Position numbers and translations under genes: made by a program. Shown piece after piece: positions 18,683 through 26,369 of a stretch of 64,000 nt of DNA (position 1 is the first letter of the stretch; each line of letters begins with the position of its first letter). Location of the stretch: assembly GCF_013283745.1 (NCBI RefSeq), contig NZ_JABSTZ010000001.1, forward strand, positions 248,001 through 312,000. Direction: 5' to 3'. Source of the DNA: Aeromicrobium stalagmiti (GTDB lineage Bacteria > Actinomycetota > Actinomycetes > Propionibacteriales > Nocardioidaceae). A model generated the notes under the pieces. That model had not been told where the DNA came from and did no database searches. It worked only from the letters and a program-made list of their open reading frames with translations.

Positions 18683-18976
18683 ATGGACTCCGCCTGGGAC
18701 CGACTGCTCGACCTGGTCGACCACCTGGCCGCGGACCCGGCCAGGTCGCTCGACGCCGAGGTCGAGCAGACCTTCGCGACCCTGTGCGCCGAGGCGATGC
18801 AGGTGCGCGACATCGACGGCGAGCTGCACGTGCCGGACGTCGCCCGCTGGCTGGTGGGGCTGCTGCACGGCCACCGCGCACTGCGCGACAACCGTCCGCA
18901 GGTCGACGCCGACCGCGACCTGGCCGACCTGCGCCTCATCGCGACCCGCTGGCTGCACCCGCCGCGTCCGCGCTGA
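18683..18976 (+). CDS. Small hypothetical protein, 97 aa
   Basis: The protein begins MDSAWDRLLDLVDHLAADP and looks all-helical, acidic in the middle, and ends in WLHPPRPR. It has no signal peptide or membrane segment. It stands alone, divergent from the ABC exporter and convergent with the BCCT gene, ahead of a hairpin. Codon use matches its neighbours. I recognise no family. Confidence 0.6.
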   Translation: MDSAWDRLLDLVDHLAADPARSLDAEVEQTFATLCAEAMQVRDIDGELHVPDVARWLVGLLHGHRALRDNRPQVDADRDLADLRLIATRWLHPPRPR

Positions 18977-18996
18977 CCTCGCACCCCGGCCGGTGA

Positions 18997-19024
18997 GCGG
19001 GCGCCGCCACGAGGCAGCGCCCGC
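18997..19024. terminator. Bidirectional terminator before BCCT gene end
   Basis: GCGGGCGCCGCC (18997-19008) pairs with GGCAGCGCCCGC (19013-19024), 11 of 12 positions, with a 4-base loop, between convergent genes. Confidence 0.75.
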
Positions 19025-19029
19025 CCTGG

Positions 19030-20712
19030 TCAGGTCGTGCCGGACGAGCCCTTGTCGTCGGACAGTCCCACGTCGCCGGGCTCCGCCGGCTCGACCACCA
19101 GCACGAAGTCACCGTCGTGCTCCTCGACGCCGGTGACGACGGCCGTCTCGACCATCTCCTCGCCGAGGCGGGACCGCACGACCATGGGATCGGTCTGCAG
19201 GTCCTTCCAGAGCGAGACGCACAGCGCCGCCATGACCAGCACGAACGGGACCGCGGCCACGATCGTGATCTGCTGCAGCCCGTTGAGCGCGTCGTCGCCG
19301 CCGATCACGAGCATGATCGCCGCCACGCCGCCCATCACGGTGCCCCAGAAGACGACCGTGCGCTTGGAGGGCTCGATCGAGCCCCGCTCGCTGAGGGTGC
19401 CCATGACGATCGACGCGGCGTCGGCGCCGGACACGAAGAAGATGCCGACGAGCACCATCACCAGGACGGTCGAGACCGACGCGAGCGGCAGGTGGTCGAG
19501 CATCGCGAACAGCGCCGAGTCGACGTCGACCGAGCCGGCCTTGCCGACGAGGTCACCCGTCGAGCGCTGGATGTCGATCGCCGATCCACCGAAGATCGCG
19601 AACCACACCAGGCTGACCAGCGACGGGACGATCAGCACGCCGGTGACGAACTGACGGATCGTGCGGCCGCGGCTGATGCGGGCGATGAACATGCCGACGA
19701 ACGGCGTCCACGAGACCCACCACGCCCAGTAGAAGATCGTCCAGCCCGCGAGCCACTCCTTCATCGCGTCGTCGCCGCTGGCGGCGGTGCGCGAGGCCAT
19801 CGTGGTCATCTGGGTCGCGTAGTCGCCCAGCGCGGTGGGCAGGAGGTTGAGGATCAGCAGCGTCGGTCCGGCGACGAACACGAAGAGCGCGAGCGTGAGC
19901 GCCAGCACCATGTTGATGTTCGACAGCCACTGGATGCCCTTGGCGACGCCGGAGACCGCCGAGGCGATGAAGCCGATCGTGAGCAGCACGATGACCGCCA
20001 CGAGGATCGCCTTGCCGACGCTGTCGACCCAGCCGTTGAACTCGATGCCGCTGCCGATCTGCAGGGCACCGAGGCCCAGCGAGGCGGCCGACCCGAACAG
20101 GGTCGCGAAGATCGCCAGGATGTCGATGACCCGACCGATCGGCCCCTCGGCGCGTCGCTTGCCGATGAGGGGCTGGAACGCCGACGAGATGAGCTGCGAA
20201 CGGCCCTTGCGGAACGTGCCGTAGGCGATCGCGATGCCGACGACGGCGTAGATCGCCCAGGGGTGCAGGGCCCAGTGGAACATCGTCGTGGCCATCGCGG
20301 TCTGCATGGCCTCGTCGGACTCGGCCTTGGCCGTGCCGGGCGGCGGCGACGCGAAGTGCGACAGCGGCTCGGCGACACCCCAGAACATCAGGCCGATGCC
20401 CATGCCGGCGCTGAACATCATCGCGATCCAGGAGACGGTCTTGAACTCCGGCTCCTCGCCGTCCTCACCCAGCGGGATGCGGCCGTACTTGCTGGCGGCC
20501 AGCCAGATCACGAAGATGACGAAGAAGGTCGACGCGAGGACGAAGAACCATCCGGTGTTGGTGATCACCCAGTCCTGGGCGTTGGACGAGGCGGTGCCGA
20601 GGCTCGGCGTGCTGATGAGACCCCAGGCGACGAAGGCCACGGCAATGACCCCGGTGACCCAGAACACCACCGGGTCGATGCGCTCTCGCCACGACGTTGA
20701 CGGCTGATTCAT
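19030..20712 (-). CDS. BCCT-family betaine/choline/carnitine transporter
   Basis: The 560-aa protein has 12 predicted membrane helices and the BCCT signature GWTIFYWAWWVSWTPFVGMF followed by IARISRGRTIRQF. MGIGLMFWGVAEPLSHF is the conserved glycine-rich TM3 region. The ATG at 20712 follows GGGGGA by about 4 bases; the ATG at 20724 has no ribosome site. It should import a compatible solute such as glycine betaine with sodium for osmoprotection. The acidic C-terminal tail (about 500-560) could be an osmosensing domain, which I infer. Confidence 0.92.
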   Translation of the reverse strand: MNQPSTSWRERIDPVVFWVTGVIAVAFVAWGLISTPSLGTASSNAQDWVITNTGWFFVLASTFFVIFVIWLAASKYGRIPLGEDGEEPEFKTVSWIAMMFSAGMGIGLMFWGVAEPLSHFASPPPGTAKAESDEAMQTAMATTMFHWALHPWAIYAVVGIAIAYGTFRKGRSQLISSAFQPLIGKRRAEGPIGRVIDILAIFATLFGSAASLGLGALQIGSGIEFNGWVDSVGKAILVAVIVLLTIGFIASAVSGVAKGIQWLSNINMVLALTLALFVFVAGPTLLILNLLPTALGDYATQMTTMASRTAASGDDAMKEWLAGWTIFYWAWWVSWTPFVGMFIARISRGRTIRQFVTGVLIVPSLVSLVWFAIFGGSAIDIQRSTGDLVGKAGSVDVDSALFAMLDHLPLASVSTVLVMVLVGIFFVSGADAASIVMGTLSERGSIEPSKRTVVFWGTVMGGVAAIMLVIGGDDALNGLQQITIVAAVPFVLVMAALCVSLWKDLQTDPMVVRSRLGEEMVETAVVTGVEEHDGDFVLVVEPAEPGDVGLSDDKGSSGTT

Positions 20713-20784
20713 ACGATCCCCCATGATCGAATAGACGTACGGTGCAACCTTTCGACCGTACGCGACTCACGCGGGGAAGGCGAT

Positions 20785-21051
20785 TCAGCGGGGGTCGGAG
20801 CCCCTCACCTGCGCGAGGTAGACCAGCGCCCCGACCGTGCCCAGCAGGTTGAAGATGCTGAGCGGGTTCCACCAGATCAGGTGCGCAGCGAGGGCCACCC
20901 CGAGGATGATCAGCCAGTTCCGCTTGGGCAGCGTGTCGAGGTAGGAGAACTGCGACGCCCGTCGGACGACACAGTCGACCAGGGCGAAACCCTTCGCCGC
21001 GAAGAGGCCGATCGACAACGCGATGAGCAGGCCACCCTGCAGCTCGAACAT
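20785..21051 (-). CDS. DUF2516 family membrane protein
   Basis: The 88-aa protein has a hydrophobic N-terminus (GGLLIALSIGLFAAKGFALVD) and two further membrane stretches (NWLIILGVALAAHLIWW, IFNLLGTVGALVYLAQV). DUF2516 proteins such as Rv0476 lie beside hbhA in mycobacteria, and this gene follows the hbhA-like gene on the same strand beyond a hairpin. Its function is unknown. Confidence 0.8.
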   Translation of the reverse strand: MFELQGGLLIALSIGLFAAKGFALVDCVVRRASQFSYLDTLPKRNWLIILGVALAAHLIWWNPLSIFNLLGTVGALVYLAQVRGSDPR

Positions 21052-21072
21052 GACCGAAGAGTACGGGACGCA

Positions 21073-21108
21073 CCAGAGGCGGGCCCCCCGAAGGGGACCC
21101 GCCTCTGG
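21073..21108 (-). terminator. Terminator after hbhA-like gene
   Basis: CCAGAGGCGGGCCCCC (21073-21088) pairs with GGGGACCCGCCTCTGG (21093-21108) in a 16-bp stem with one wobble. It lies just past the hbhA-like stop on the minus strand and separates it from DUF2516. Confidence 0.8.
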
Positions 21109-21123
21109 CGGTGGTGCTGGTGG

Positions 21124-21732
21124 TCAGGCCTTCTTGGCGGCCGGAGCCTTCTTGGCAGCCGGAGCCTTCTTCGCGGCCGGAGCCTTCTTCGCAGCCGGAG
21201 CCTTCTTCGCAGCCGGAGCCTTCTTCGCAGCCGGAGCCTTCTTCGCAGCCGGGGCCTTCTTGGCGGCCGGAGCCTTCTTGGCCGGCTCGGGCGTCTTCTT
21301 GACGGTCGTGTCGACCTTCTCGGCAGCCTTGCGGGCGGTCGTCGGCGCCTTCGAGGTCACCTTGGTGACCTGCGTCTTGGCGACGGTGACGTACTCGGCG
21401 GCGGTCTTCTGCGCGTCGTCGGCGAGACCCTTGGCGGTCTTCTGCGCGTCGTCGGCGAAGCCCTTGGCGGTCTTGGTGGCGTCCTCGACCGAGCTGTCGA
21501 CGGTCTTCTTGATGTCGTCGAGCTTGATGCCCTTGGCCTTGGCGACGAAGCCCTCACCCTTCTTGGCGAGGTCGGTGTAGGTCGCGGTGGCGGTGCCGAC
21601 GGCGGTCTGCACGAGGCCCTCGGCCTGCTTCTGCAGGTCGGCGATGTCGATCTTCTTGAACGTCTCGGGCAGTCCCTTGACGTCGTCGACGAGTGCCTTC
21701 ACCTGCGTGGTGATGGTGTCAGTGATGGTCAT
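21124..21732 (-). CDS. hbhA: HbhA-like protein with Lys/Ala/Pro repeat tail
   Basis: The 202-aa protein has an amphipathic helical body (about 1-125: PETFKKIDIADLQKQAEGLV, DDAQKTAKGLADDAQKTA) and a basic tail of eight KKAPAA repeats. This layout, a coiled-coil region followed by lysine-rich repeats, matches mycobacterial heparin-binding haemagglutinin. So do the neighbours: an XRE regulator upstream (as Rv0474) and DUF2516 downstream (as Rv0476). The tail could bind acidic glycans or DNA. No signal peptide is present, as in HbhA. Ribosome site GGAGGA precedes the ATG. Confidence 0.8.
   Translation of the reverse strand: MTITDTITTQVKALVDDVKGLPETFKKIDIADLQKQAEGLVQTAVGTATATYTDLAKKGEGFVAKAKGIKLDDIKKTVDSSVEDATKTAKGFADDAQKTAKGLADDAQKTAAEYVTVAKTQVTKVTSKAPTTARKAAEKVDTTVKKTPEPAKKAPAAKKAPAAKKAPAAKKAPAAKKAPAAKKAPAAKKAPAAKKAPAAKKA
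21127..21282 (-). repeat. 18-bp tandem repeats encoding KKAPAA
   Basis: The end of the hbhA-like gene holds about eight near-identical 18-bp units, each encoding Lys-Lys-Ala-Pro-Ala-Ala. Units differ mainly at third positions (TTCTTG/TTCTTC, GCGG/GCAG). This array can change copy number in frame. Confidence 0.9.
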
Positions 21733-22157
21733 GCTTCCTCCTGATGGGGTTCGGACTCCTGGTTGGCCTCGGTCACGGTCGCGGCCAGCTCGGTGTCCGT
21801 GGCTTCGTCGGTGCCGACGAAGGAGCGGTAGATGTCGAGCAACGCGGTCTTCTGGCGCTCGGTGAGCCGCGGGTCGAGGGCGATGGCGTCCTCGACCATG
21901 CGGGCTCCACTCTCGTCGGCATCGAGGATGCCGGCGCGGACGTAGAGCGACTCGGCCGAGATCCTGAGCGCCTTGGCGATCTGCTGCAGCACCTCCGCCG
22001 ACGGGCGACGCAGGCCCCGTTCGATCTGGCTGAGGTACGGATTGGACACATCCGTGAGCTCGGCCAGCTGTCGAAGCGACATCTGCGCCTGACCGCGCTG
22101 CTCACGCAGGTAGTCGCCGAGTCCCTCGACGGTCTTCTGCATGCTCAGCTTGGCCAT
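21729..22157 (-). CDS. XRE-family transcriptional regulator (Rv0474-like)
   Basis: The 142-aa protein has an N-terminal helix-turn-helix (about 10-70: LGDYLREQRGQAQMSLRQLAELTDVSNPYLSQIERGLRRPSAEVLQQIAKAL) and a C-terminal helical part with LTERQKTALLDIYRSF. Its ATG at 22157 (MAKLSMQ) lies next to the inverted repeat at 22168-22195. The stop overlaps the hbhA-like start by 4 bases, so the two form an operon. Autoregulation is likely. The same order, regulator then hbhA, occurs in mycobacteria. Confidence 0.88.
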   Translation of the reverse strand: MAKLSMQKTVEGLGDYLREQRGQAQMSLRQLAELTDVSNPYLSQIERGLRRPSAEVLQQIAKALRISAESLYVRAGILDADESGARMVEDAIALDPRLTERQKTALLDIYRSFVGTDEATDTELAATVTEANQESEPHQEEA

Positions 22158-22167
22158 GACTCCATGG

Positions 22168-22207
22168 TGCTTGCAAAAGTTAGCAAATGCAAGCAGTCCT
22201 GCTTGCG
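22168..22207. promoter_or_regulatory. Probable operator of the XRE regulator-hbhA operon
   Basis: TGCTTGCA (22168-22175) and TGCAAGCA (22188-22195) form an exact 8-bp inverted repeat with a 12-base spacer, 10 bases upstream of the regulator start. A third half-site, TGCTTGCG, follows at 22200-22207. Place and symmetry suggest autoregulation. Confidence 0.6.
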
Positions 22208-22237
22208 ACATGAGTCACATGGCGGTGAAACCGCAGG

Positions 22238-23167
22238 TCAGAAGGCTGGACGGACCTCTCCGACCGGGTGCCCGCCACCCAGCACGACGGGGTGCTCGCG
22301 CAGCAACGGGGCCTGGACCCCGGCCAGCTCCAGGGCCCTGTTCATGACGGCGTAGAGCGGCCTCTCACCGCCGTCCTCGATCTTGAGCGCGAAGGCAGAG
22401 CCGTCCGGCAGACCGACGACATAGACGCTCTCGGCCCCCGACTTCGCCACCAGGCCGGGGACGGCCCGCATCAGCGCGAGCTCGGCCCGACGGGTCCCGC
22501 TGACGTACTCGGGGTGGGCCGTCATCGCGCCGACCAGGCGAGCGCCCGGCGTGCCGGCCGGACCCTGGATGATCCGCCCCACGGCCCGCGCGAGCTGCTG
22601 GAGCTCGGTGGCCAGCAGGGGCGCACCGCAGCCGTCGACGCCGACGACCGGCGGCGGGCCGCCGGTCAGCTCGGTAAACGTCTCGGTGATCTTGACCTGC
22701 AGGGGGTGCTCAGGGTCGAGATAGGTGTCGAGCGACCAGTCGTTGACGACGCACGTGAGCAGCATGGCCGCATGCTTGCCGGAGCAGTCCATGAAGATCG
22801 GGGCACGGCCGCCCCCGGCGCGCAGGACGTCGGCGTGCACGTGCGGATCGAGCGGGTAGGACGCGGGCGTCTGCAGGGCCGACTCGTCGAGGCCGGCCAG
22901 TCCGAGGATCTCGCGCACCGCCTCGAGGTGGAACGGCTCACCGGAGTGGCTGGCCGAGGCGAGGGCCAGCAGGCGACCGTCCAGCGGCAGCCCGGCCCGC
23001 AGCATCCCGAGCGCCTGGATGGGCTTGTTGGACGACCGCGGGAACACCACGGTGCCCGGATCACCCATCGACCAGACGACATCGCCGGCGGCGTCGACGC
23101 CGACGGCGACTCCCCGGTGCCGGCTCTCCACGAGCCCGGAACGGACGACTTCAGCGAGAACTTCCAC
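22238..23167 (-). CDS. Asparaginase II (thermolabile/Rhizobium-type) family protein
   Basis: The 309-aa protein belongs to the asparaginase_II family (PF06089). Motifs seen are FPRSSNKPIQ, ASASHSGEPFH, MDCSGKHAAMLLTC and VGVDGCGAPLLATELQQLA, including the Ser/Lys and Cys residues typical of this class. It should hydrolyse L-asparagine to aspartate. The GTG at 23167 has GGGTGGG upstream; a GTG 9 bases earlier is possible. It has no signal peptide. Confidence 0.85.
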   Translation of the reverse strand: MEVLAEVVRSGLVESRHRGVAVGVDAAGDVVWSMGDPGTVVFPRSSNKPIQALGMLRAGLPLDGRLLALASASHSGEPFHLEAVREILGLAGLDESALQTPASYPLDPHVHADVLRAGGGRAPIFMDCSGKHAAMLLTCVVNDWSLDTYLDPEHPLQVKITETFTELTGGPPPVVGVDGCGAPLLATELQQLARAVGRIIQGPAGTPGARLVGAMTAHPEYVSGTRRAELALMRAVPGLVAKSGAESVYVVGLPDGSAFALKIEDGGERPLYAVMNRALELAGVQAPLLREHPVVLGGGHPVGEVRPAF

Positions 23168-23283
23168 ACCACCCACCCTAGGCGGATCCTGCGCATTCTC
23201 TTTCCCCCCGGTGAATTCTTGGCTTACCCTCGTAGGACTGGTTGGTCCGTCCGGGCCGCTTCCCCACCAGCAAGGTTGTTCGC

Positions 23284-25008
23284 ATGGATTCTCGGTTCCG
23301 TCGCGCCTGTGCGCTCGGCGTCCTCCTCTGCCTGCTCACCGCCGGCCTGTCGGGCACGGCTCACGCCGCCACGACACCGTCGACGCCGACCGGTCTCAAG
23401 GCGGTGACGACCGACTCGACCGCCGTCCTGACGTGGAACGCCTCCGACAACGCGACGAAGTACCGCGCCTGCCTCAAGGTGGCCCGCGACAAGCCGTGCA
23501 TGAGGTTCTCCCCCACCTCGTCCAAGCGCAGCTGGAGCCTGAGCAACCTCACGCCGACCGCCGACACCGACTACTACTTCCTCGTGACCGCCTACAACGG
23601 CGACCGGTCGAAGACGTCCTCGCTCAAGGGCTTCAACCTCCGGCAGGTCGTCGTCCCCGACGCACCGACCGCGATCAAGCAGACCGTGTCGTGGTCGAAG
23701 GCCACGATCACCTGGCCCGCGGCCAAGAACGCCACCGAGTACTCCGTCTGCATGTCGGCCAGCGAGGCCATGACGACGTGCTCGCGCCAGTCGCCCCGCT
23801 CCACGGAGCGTTCGGTCACCTTCCGCGACCTCACGCCCAACGGCGGCGGCGACTACTTCTACCGCGTCAGCGCGCACACCGGCTCGCAGACCGTGCCGTC
23901 GGCCCGCCAGCGCATCGACCTGCCCGTCGCCAAGGTCGCCGACATCGCCCCCGTCCGCGGCGCCGCCACCGGCCAGGCGACCGCGACGTGGACCCCCGCG
24001 CTCAACTCCGAGTCGTACGAGATCCAGGTTGCGCGGAACTCCGCGATGACGTCGGGAGTACGGACGCTCACGAGCCCTCGCACGTCGGTGTCCCAGTCCG
24101 GCCTCACGATCGGGACGACCTACTACTTCCGTGCCCGTGGAGTGAACAGCCCCCGCCACGGCGCCTGGTCGCCCGTCCATGCCGTCCGCCTCCCGTCGCT
24201 GCCCGCCCGCATCACCGTGATGACCTACAACCTCTGCGGCCAGGACAAGTGCGTCACCCGTTCCAACGGCATGATGAAGTGGTCGACCCGGCGCACGTTC
24301 GCCGGAGGGATCGTGCGCGACTCCGGCGCCGACATCGTCGCGACCCAGGAGTCGCACGACAAGGACACCCAGTTCGGTCGCGAGCTGCCCGGCTTCGGCC
24401 TCGCCGCCTACTACAGCGCCAAGTCGCTGTTCTACGACAAGGCGAAGTACGACGTGCGCCGCTCCGGCAAGATCACGCTGAGCGCCAAGGAGAGGAAGTA
24501 CGCCGTCTGGGCCGAGTTCCGCGAGACGGCGACCCGCACGACGTTCATCGTCGTCGACGTCCACCTGCAGCCGTTCAAGGGCCGAAGGCTCGACGACATG
24601 CGGGCCAAGCAGTCCCAGATCATGCTCGACAAGATCAGGTCGGTGAACCCCGAGAACCTGCCCGTGGTCTATGCCGGCGACTACAACTCCAACAAGAGCA
24701 ACGCCGACCAGTCGCGCTACAAGGGTGGCTACGACGCCCCCAAGAAGGTGCTGACCGCCGCCGGTCTCGTCAACACGGTGTCGCGGGCCGCGAACCCCGT
24801 CCACCGGACGTTCAACAGCGCCAACCAGGCCATCAACCCGCCGCTGCGCAACGGCGACCACGTCGACCACGTCTACGTCGACCGTCGCATCGCGGTCCTG
24901 CAGTGGCGGATCGCGGTCGAGATGGCCCCCGGTGGCAAGAGGTACGCGACCCCGTTCGCGACCGACCACAACCCCATCCGCACCGTCCTCGAGGTGCCGG
25001 GCCGATGA
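23284..25008 (+). CDS. Secreted protein: three fibronectin-III domains plus endonuclease/exonuclease/phosphatase domain
   Basis: The 574-aa product has a signal peptide (MDSRFRRACALGVLLCLLTA, cleavage near AHA-AT). Three FN3-like modules follow (about 30-120, 125-215, 218-310). A C-terminal EEP domain (about 312-574) has all key elements: MTYNLCG, ATQES, VDVHLQP, AGDYNSN, GDHVDHVYV and TDHNPI. It should be an exported metal-dependent phosphodiesterase, probably a nuclease; lipid phosphatase activity cannot be excluded. The ATG at 23284 has AAGG about 9 bases upstream. It is the first of three tandem paralogs. Confidence 0.85.
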   Translation: MDSRFRRACALGVLLCLLTAGLSGTAHAATTPSTPTGLKAVTTDSTAVLTWNASDNATKYRACLKVARDKPCMRFSPTSSKRSWSLSNLTPTADTDYYFLVTAYNGDRSKTSSLKGFNLRQVVVPDAPTAIKQTVSWSKATITWPAAKNATEYSVCMSASEAMTTCSRQSPRSTERSVTFRDLTPNGGGDYFYRVSAHTGSQTVPSARQRIDLPVAKVADIAPVRGAATGQATATWTPALNSESYEIQVARNSAMTSGVRTLTSPRTSVSQSGLTIGTTYYFRARGVNSPRHGAWSPVHAVRLPSLPARITVMTYNLCGQDKCVTRSNGMMKWSTRRTFAGGIVRDSGADIVATQESHDKDTQFGRELPGFGLAAYYSAKSLFYDKAKYDVRRSGKITLSAKERKYAVWAEFRETATRTTFIVVDVHLQPFKGRRLDDMRAKQSQIMLDKIRSVNPENLPVVYAGDYNSNKSNADQSRYKGGYDAPKKVLTAAGLVNTVSRAANPVHRTFNSANQAINPPLRNGDHVDHVYVDRRIAVLQWRIAVEMAPGGKRYATPFATDHNPIRTVLEVPGR

Positions 25009-25058
25009 CGTTCCTCCGTTCCAAGCCCTCCTGCCGTCCCACCACCTAAGGTTCACCC

Positions 25059-26315
25059 ATGCGCAGATCAGCCGTCGCGGCCGTCACGGGCCTGCTCGTG
25101 CTCGCCGGCCTCCAGCCAGCCAGCGCGGCCACGACACCGAGCCAGGTCGGCCTCGTGTCGTTCGTCGGGGCCAACTACTCGCGCACCTCCGACACCGGCA
25201 GCCTCTCGCTCGACTGGCCCGATGCGCGCGCCGCGAGGTACTACCAGGTCTTCATGTCCCGCTCGTACTCGATGAGCAGCGCCAAGACCTTTGCGGTGAA
25301 GTCGAGTCGCATCACCGTCTCGGGGCTCTCCCGGGGCCGCGACTACTTCTTCCAGGTCCGGGGCGTCAACGGCAGCAAGCACGGCACGAAGTCCCAGCGT
25401 GTGGGTCGCACGACGATCGTCCGGCCCGGTCCCACGTCCGCGACGCCGTTGCGCGTCATGACCTACAACGTCTGCTCCGCGGTCTGCGACGAGAAGCAGA
25501 CGACCCGCTACCCGTGGACGCCGACCGGCCCCGACAGTCCGCCTGCCCGGCAGCCCCGCGCGCTCGAGCGCATCGCCGCGGCGTCTCCCGACGTCCTGGC
25601 CACCCAGGAGGCCGGCGAGCTGGTGACGGCGCCGCCCGGCTACACCGAGGCCATCAACGTCAGCGCCAAGCGGCTCTACTTCAAGACGAGCCGGTTCGCA
25701 CTCGCCGACGCCCCGCGATACGCCTACGGCACCAAGGACAAGAACGGCTGCCGCGCCAGCACGGCCTTCGACGCGCAGACCGGCCACATCTTCCTCGGCC
25801 GGCACTCGCAGGGCTGCCGCTACGCGGTCTGGGCCGACCTGGTCGACAAGGCCTCCGGCAAGCGGTTCCTCGTCGTCGACGTCCACACCGTGGCGGGGAC
25901 CTCCGACGGCGCCGTGGCCAACCGGTTGATCGAGATGAATGTCCTGATGGCGGCCGTGAAGCAGATCAACAACCGCGAGACCCCCCTCCCGGTCGTCTTC
26001 GCGGGCGACTTCAACTCCCACAAGAACCGCGACGACGACGTCGTCGGCACCGTCATGAACCGCAACGGCTTCCGCGACGCCTACGACCTCGCGCGGACCG
26101 TCGAGCGCCAGCACCTCAACAGCTACAACGACTTCCGCACCGCACCCGTGATCAGCTACAAGTGGGGCGACCACGTCGACCACGTCTACGTCAGCCCCTG
26201 GACCAGCCGGGTCGACGCGTGGCGCAACATCGTGCTGATCGGGAGCGACGGCCGGCTGGTCAAGCCCATCCCGTCCGACCACAGCCCCATCGTCGTCGAC
26301 GTGAGAATCGGCTGA
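25059..26315 (+). CDS. Secreted protein: one fibronectin-III domain plus EEP domain
   Basis: The 418-aa product has a signal peptide (MRRSAVAAVTGLLVLAG, cleavage near ASA-AT), one FN3-like module (about 28-122) and an EEP domain (about 130-418). EEP catalytic motifs are complete: MTYNVCS, ATQEAG, VDVHTVA, AGDFNSH, GDHVDHVYV and SDHSPI. It follows the first paralog by 50 bases, so the two may be co-transcribed. AAGG lies about 7 bases before the ATG. Extra Cys pairs (VCSAVC, NGC/QGC) suggest disulfides outside the cell. Confidence 0.85.
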   Translation: MRRSAVAAVTGLLVLAGLQPASAATTPSQVGLVSFVGANYSRTSDTGSLSLDWPDARAARYYQVFMSRSYSMSSAKTFAVKSSRITVSGLSRGRDYFFQVRGVNGSKHGTKSQRVGRTTIVRPGPTSATPLRVMTYNVCSAVCDEKQTTRYPWTPTGPDSPPARQPRALERIAAASPDVLATQEAGELVTAPPGYTEAINVSAKRLYFKTSRFALADAPRYAYGTKDKNGCRASTAFDAQTGHIFLGRHSQGCRYAVWADLVDKASGKRFLVVDVHTVAGTSDGAVANRLIEMNVLMAAVKQINNRETPLPVVFAGDFNSHKNRDDDVVGTVMNRNGFRDAYDLARTVERQHLNSYNDFRTAPVISYKWGDHVDHVYVSPWTSRVDAWRNIVLIGSDGRLVKPIPSDHSPIVVDVRIG

Positions 26316-26369
26316 ATCTTCCCGGACCGGCAGAGACGGCGCCCGGGGTCGTCGTAGAATTCATCCACC

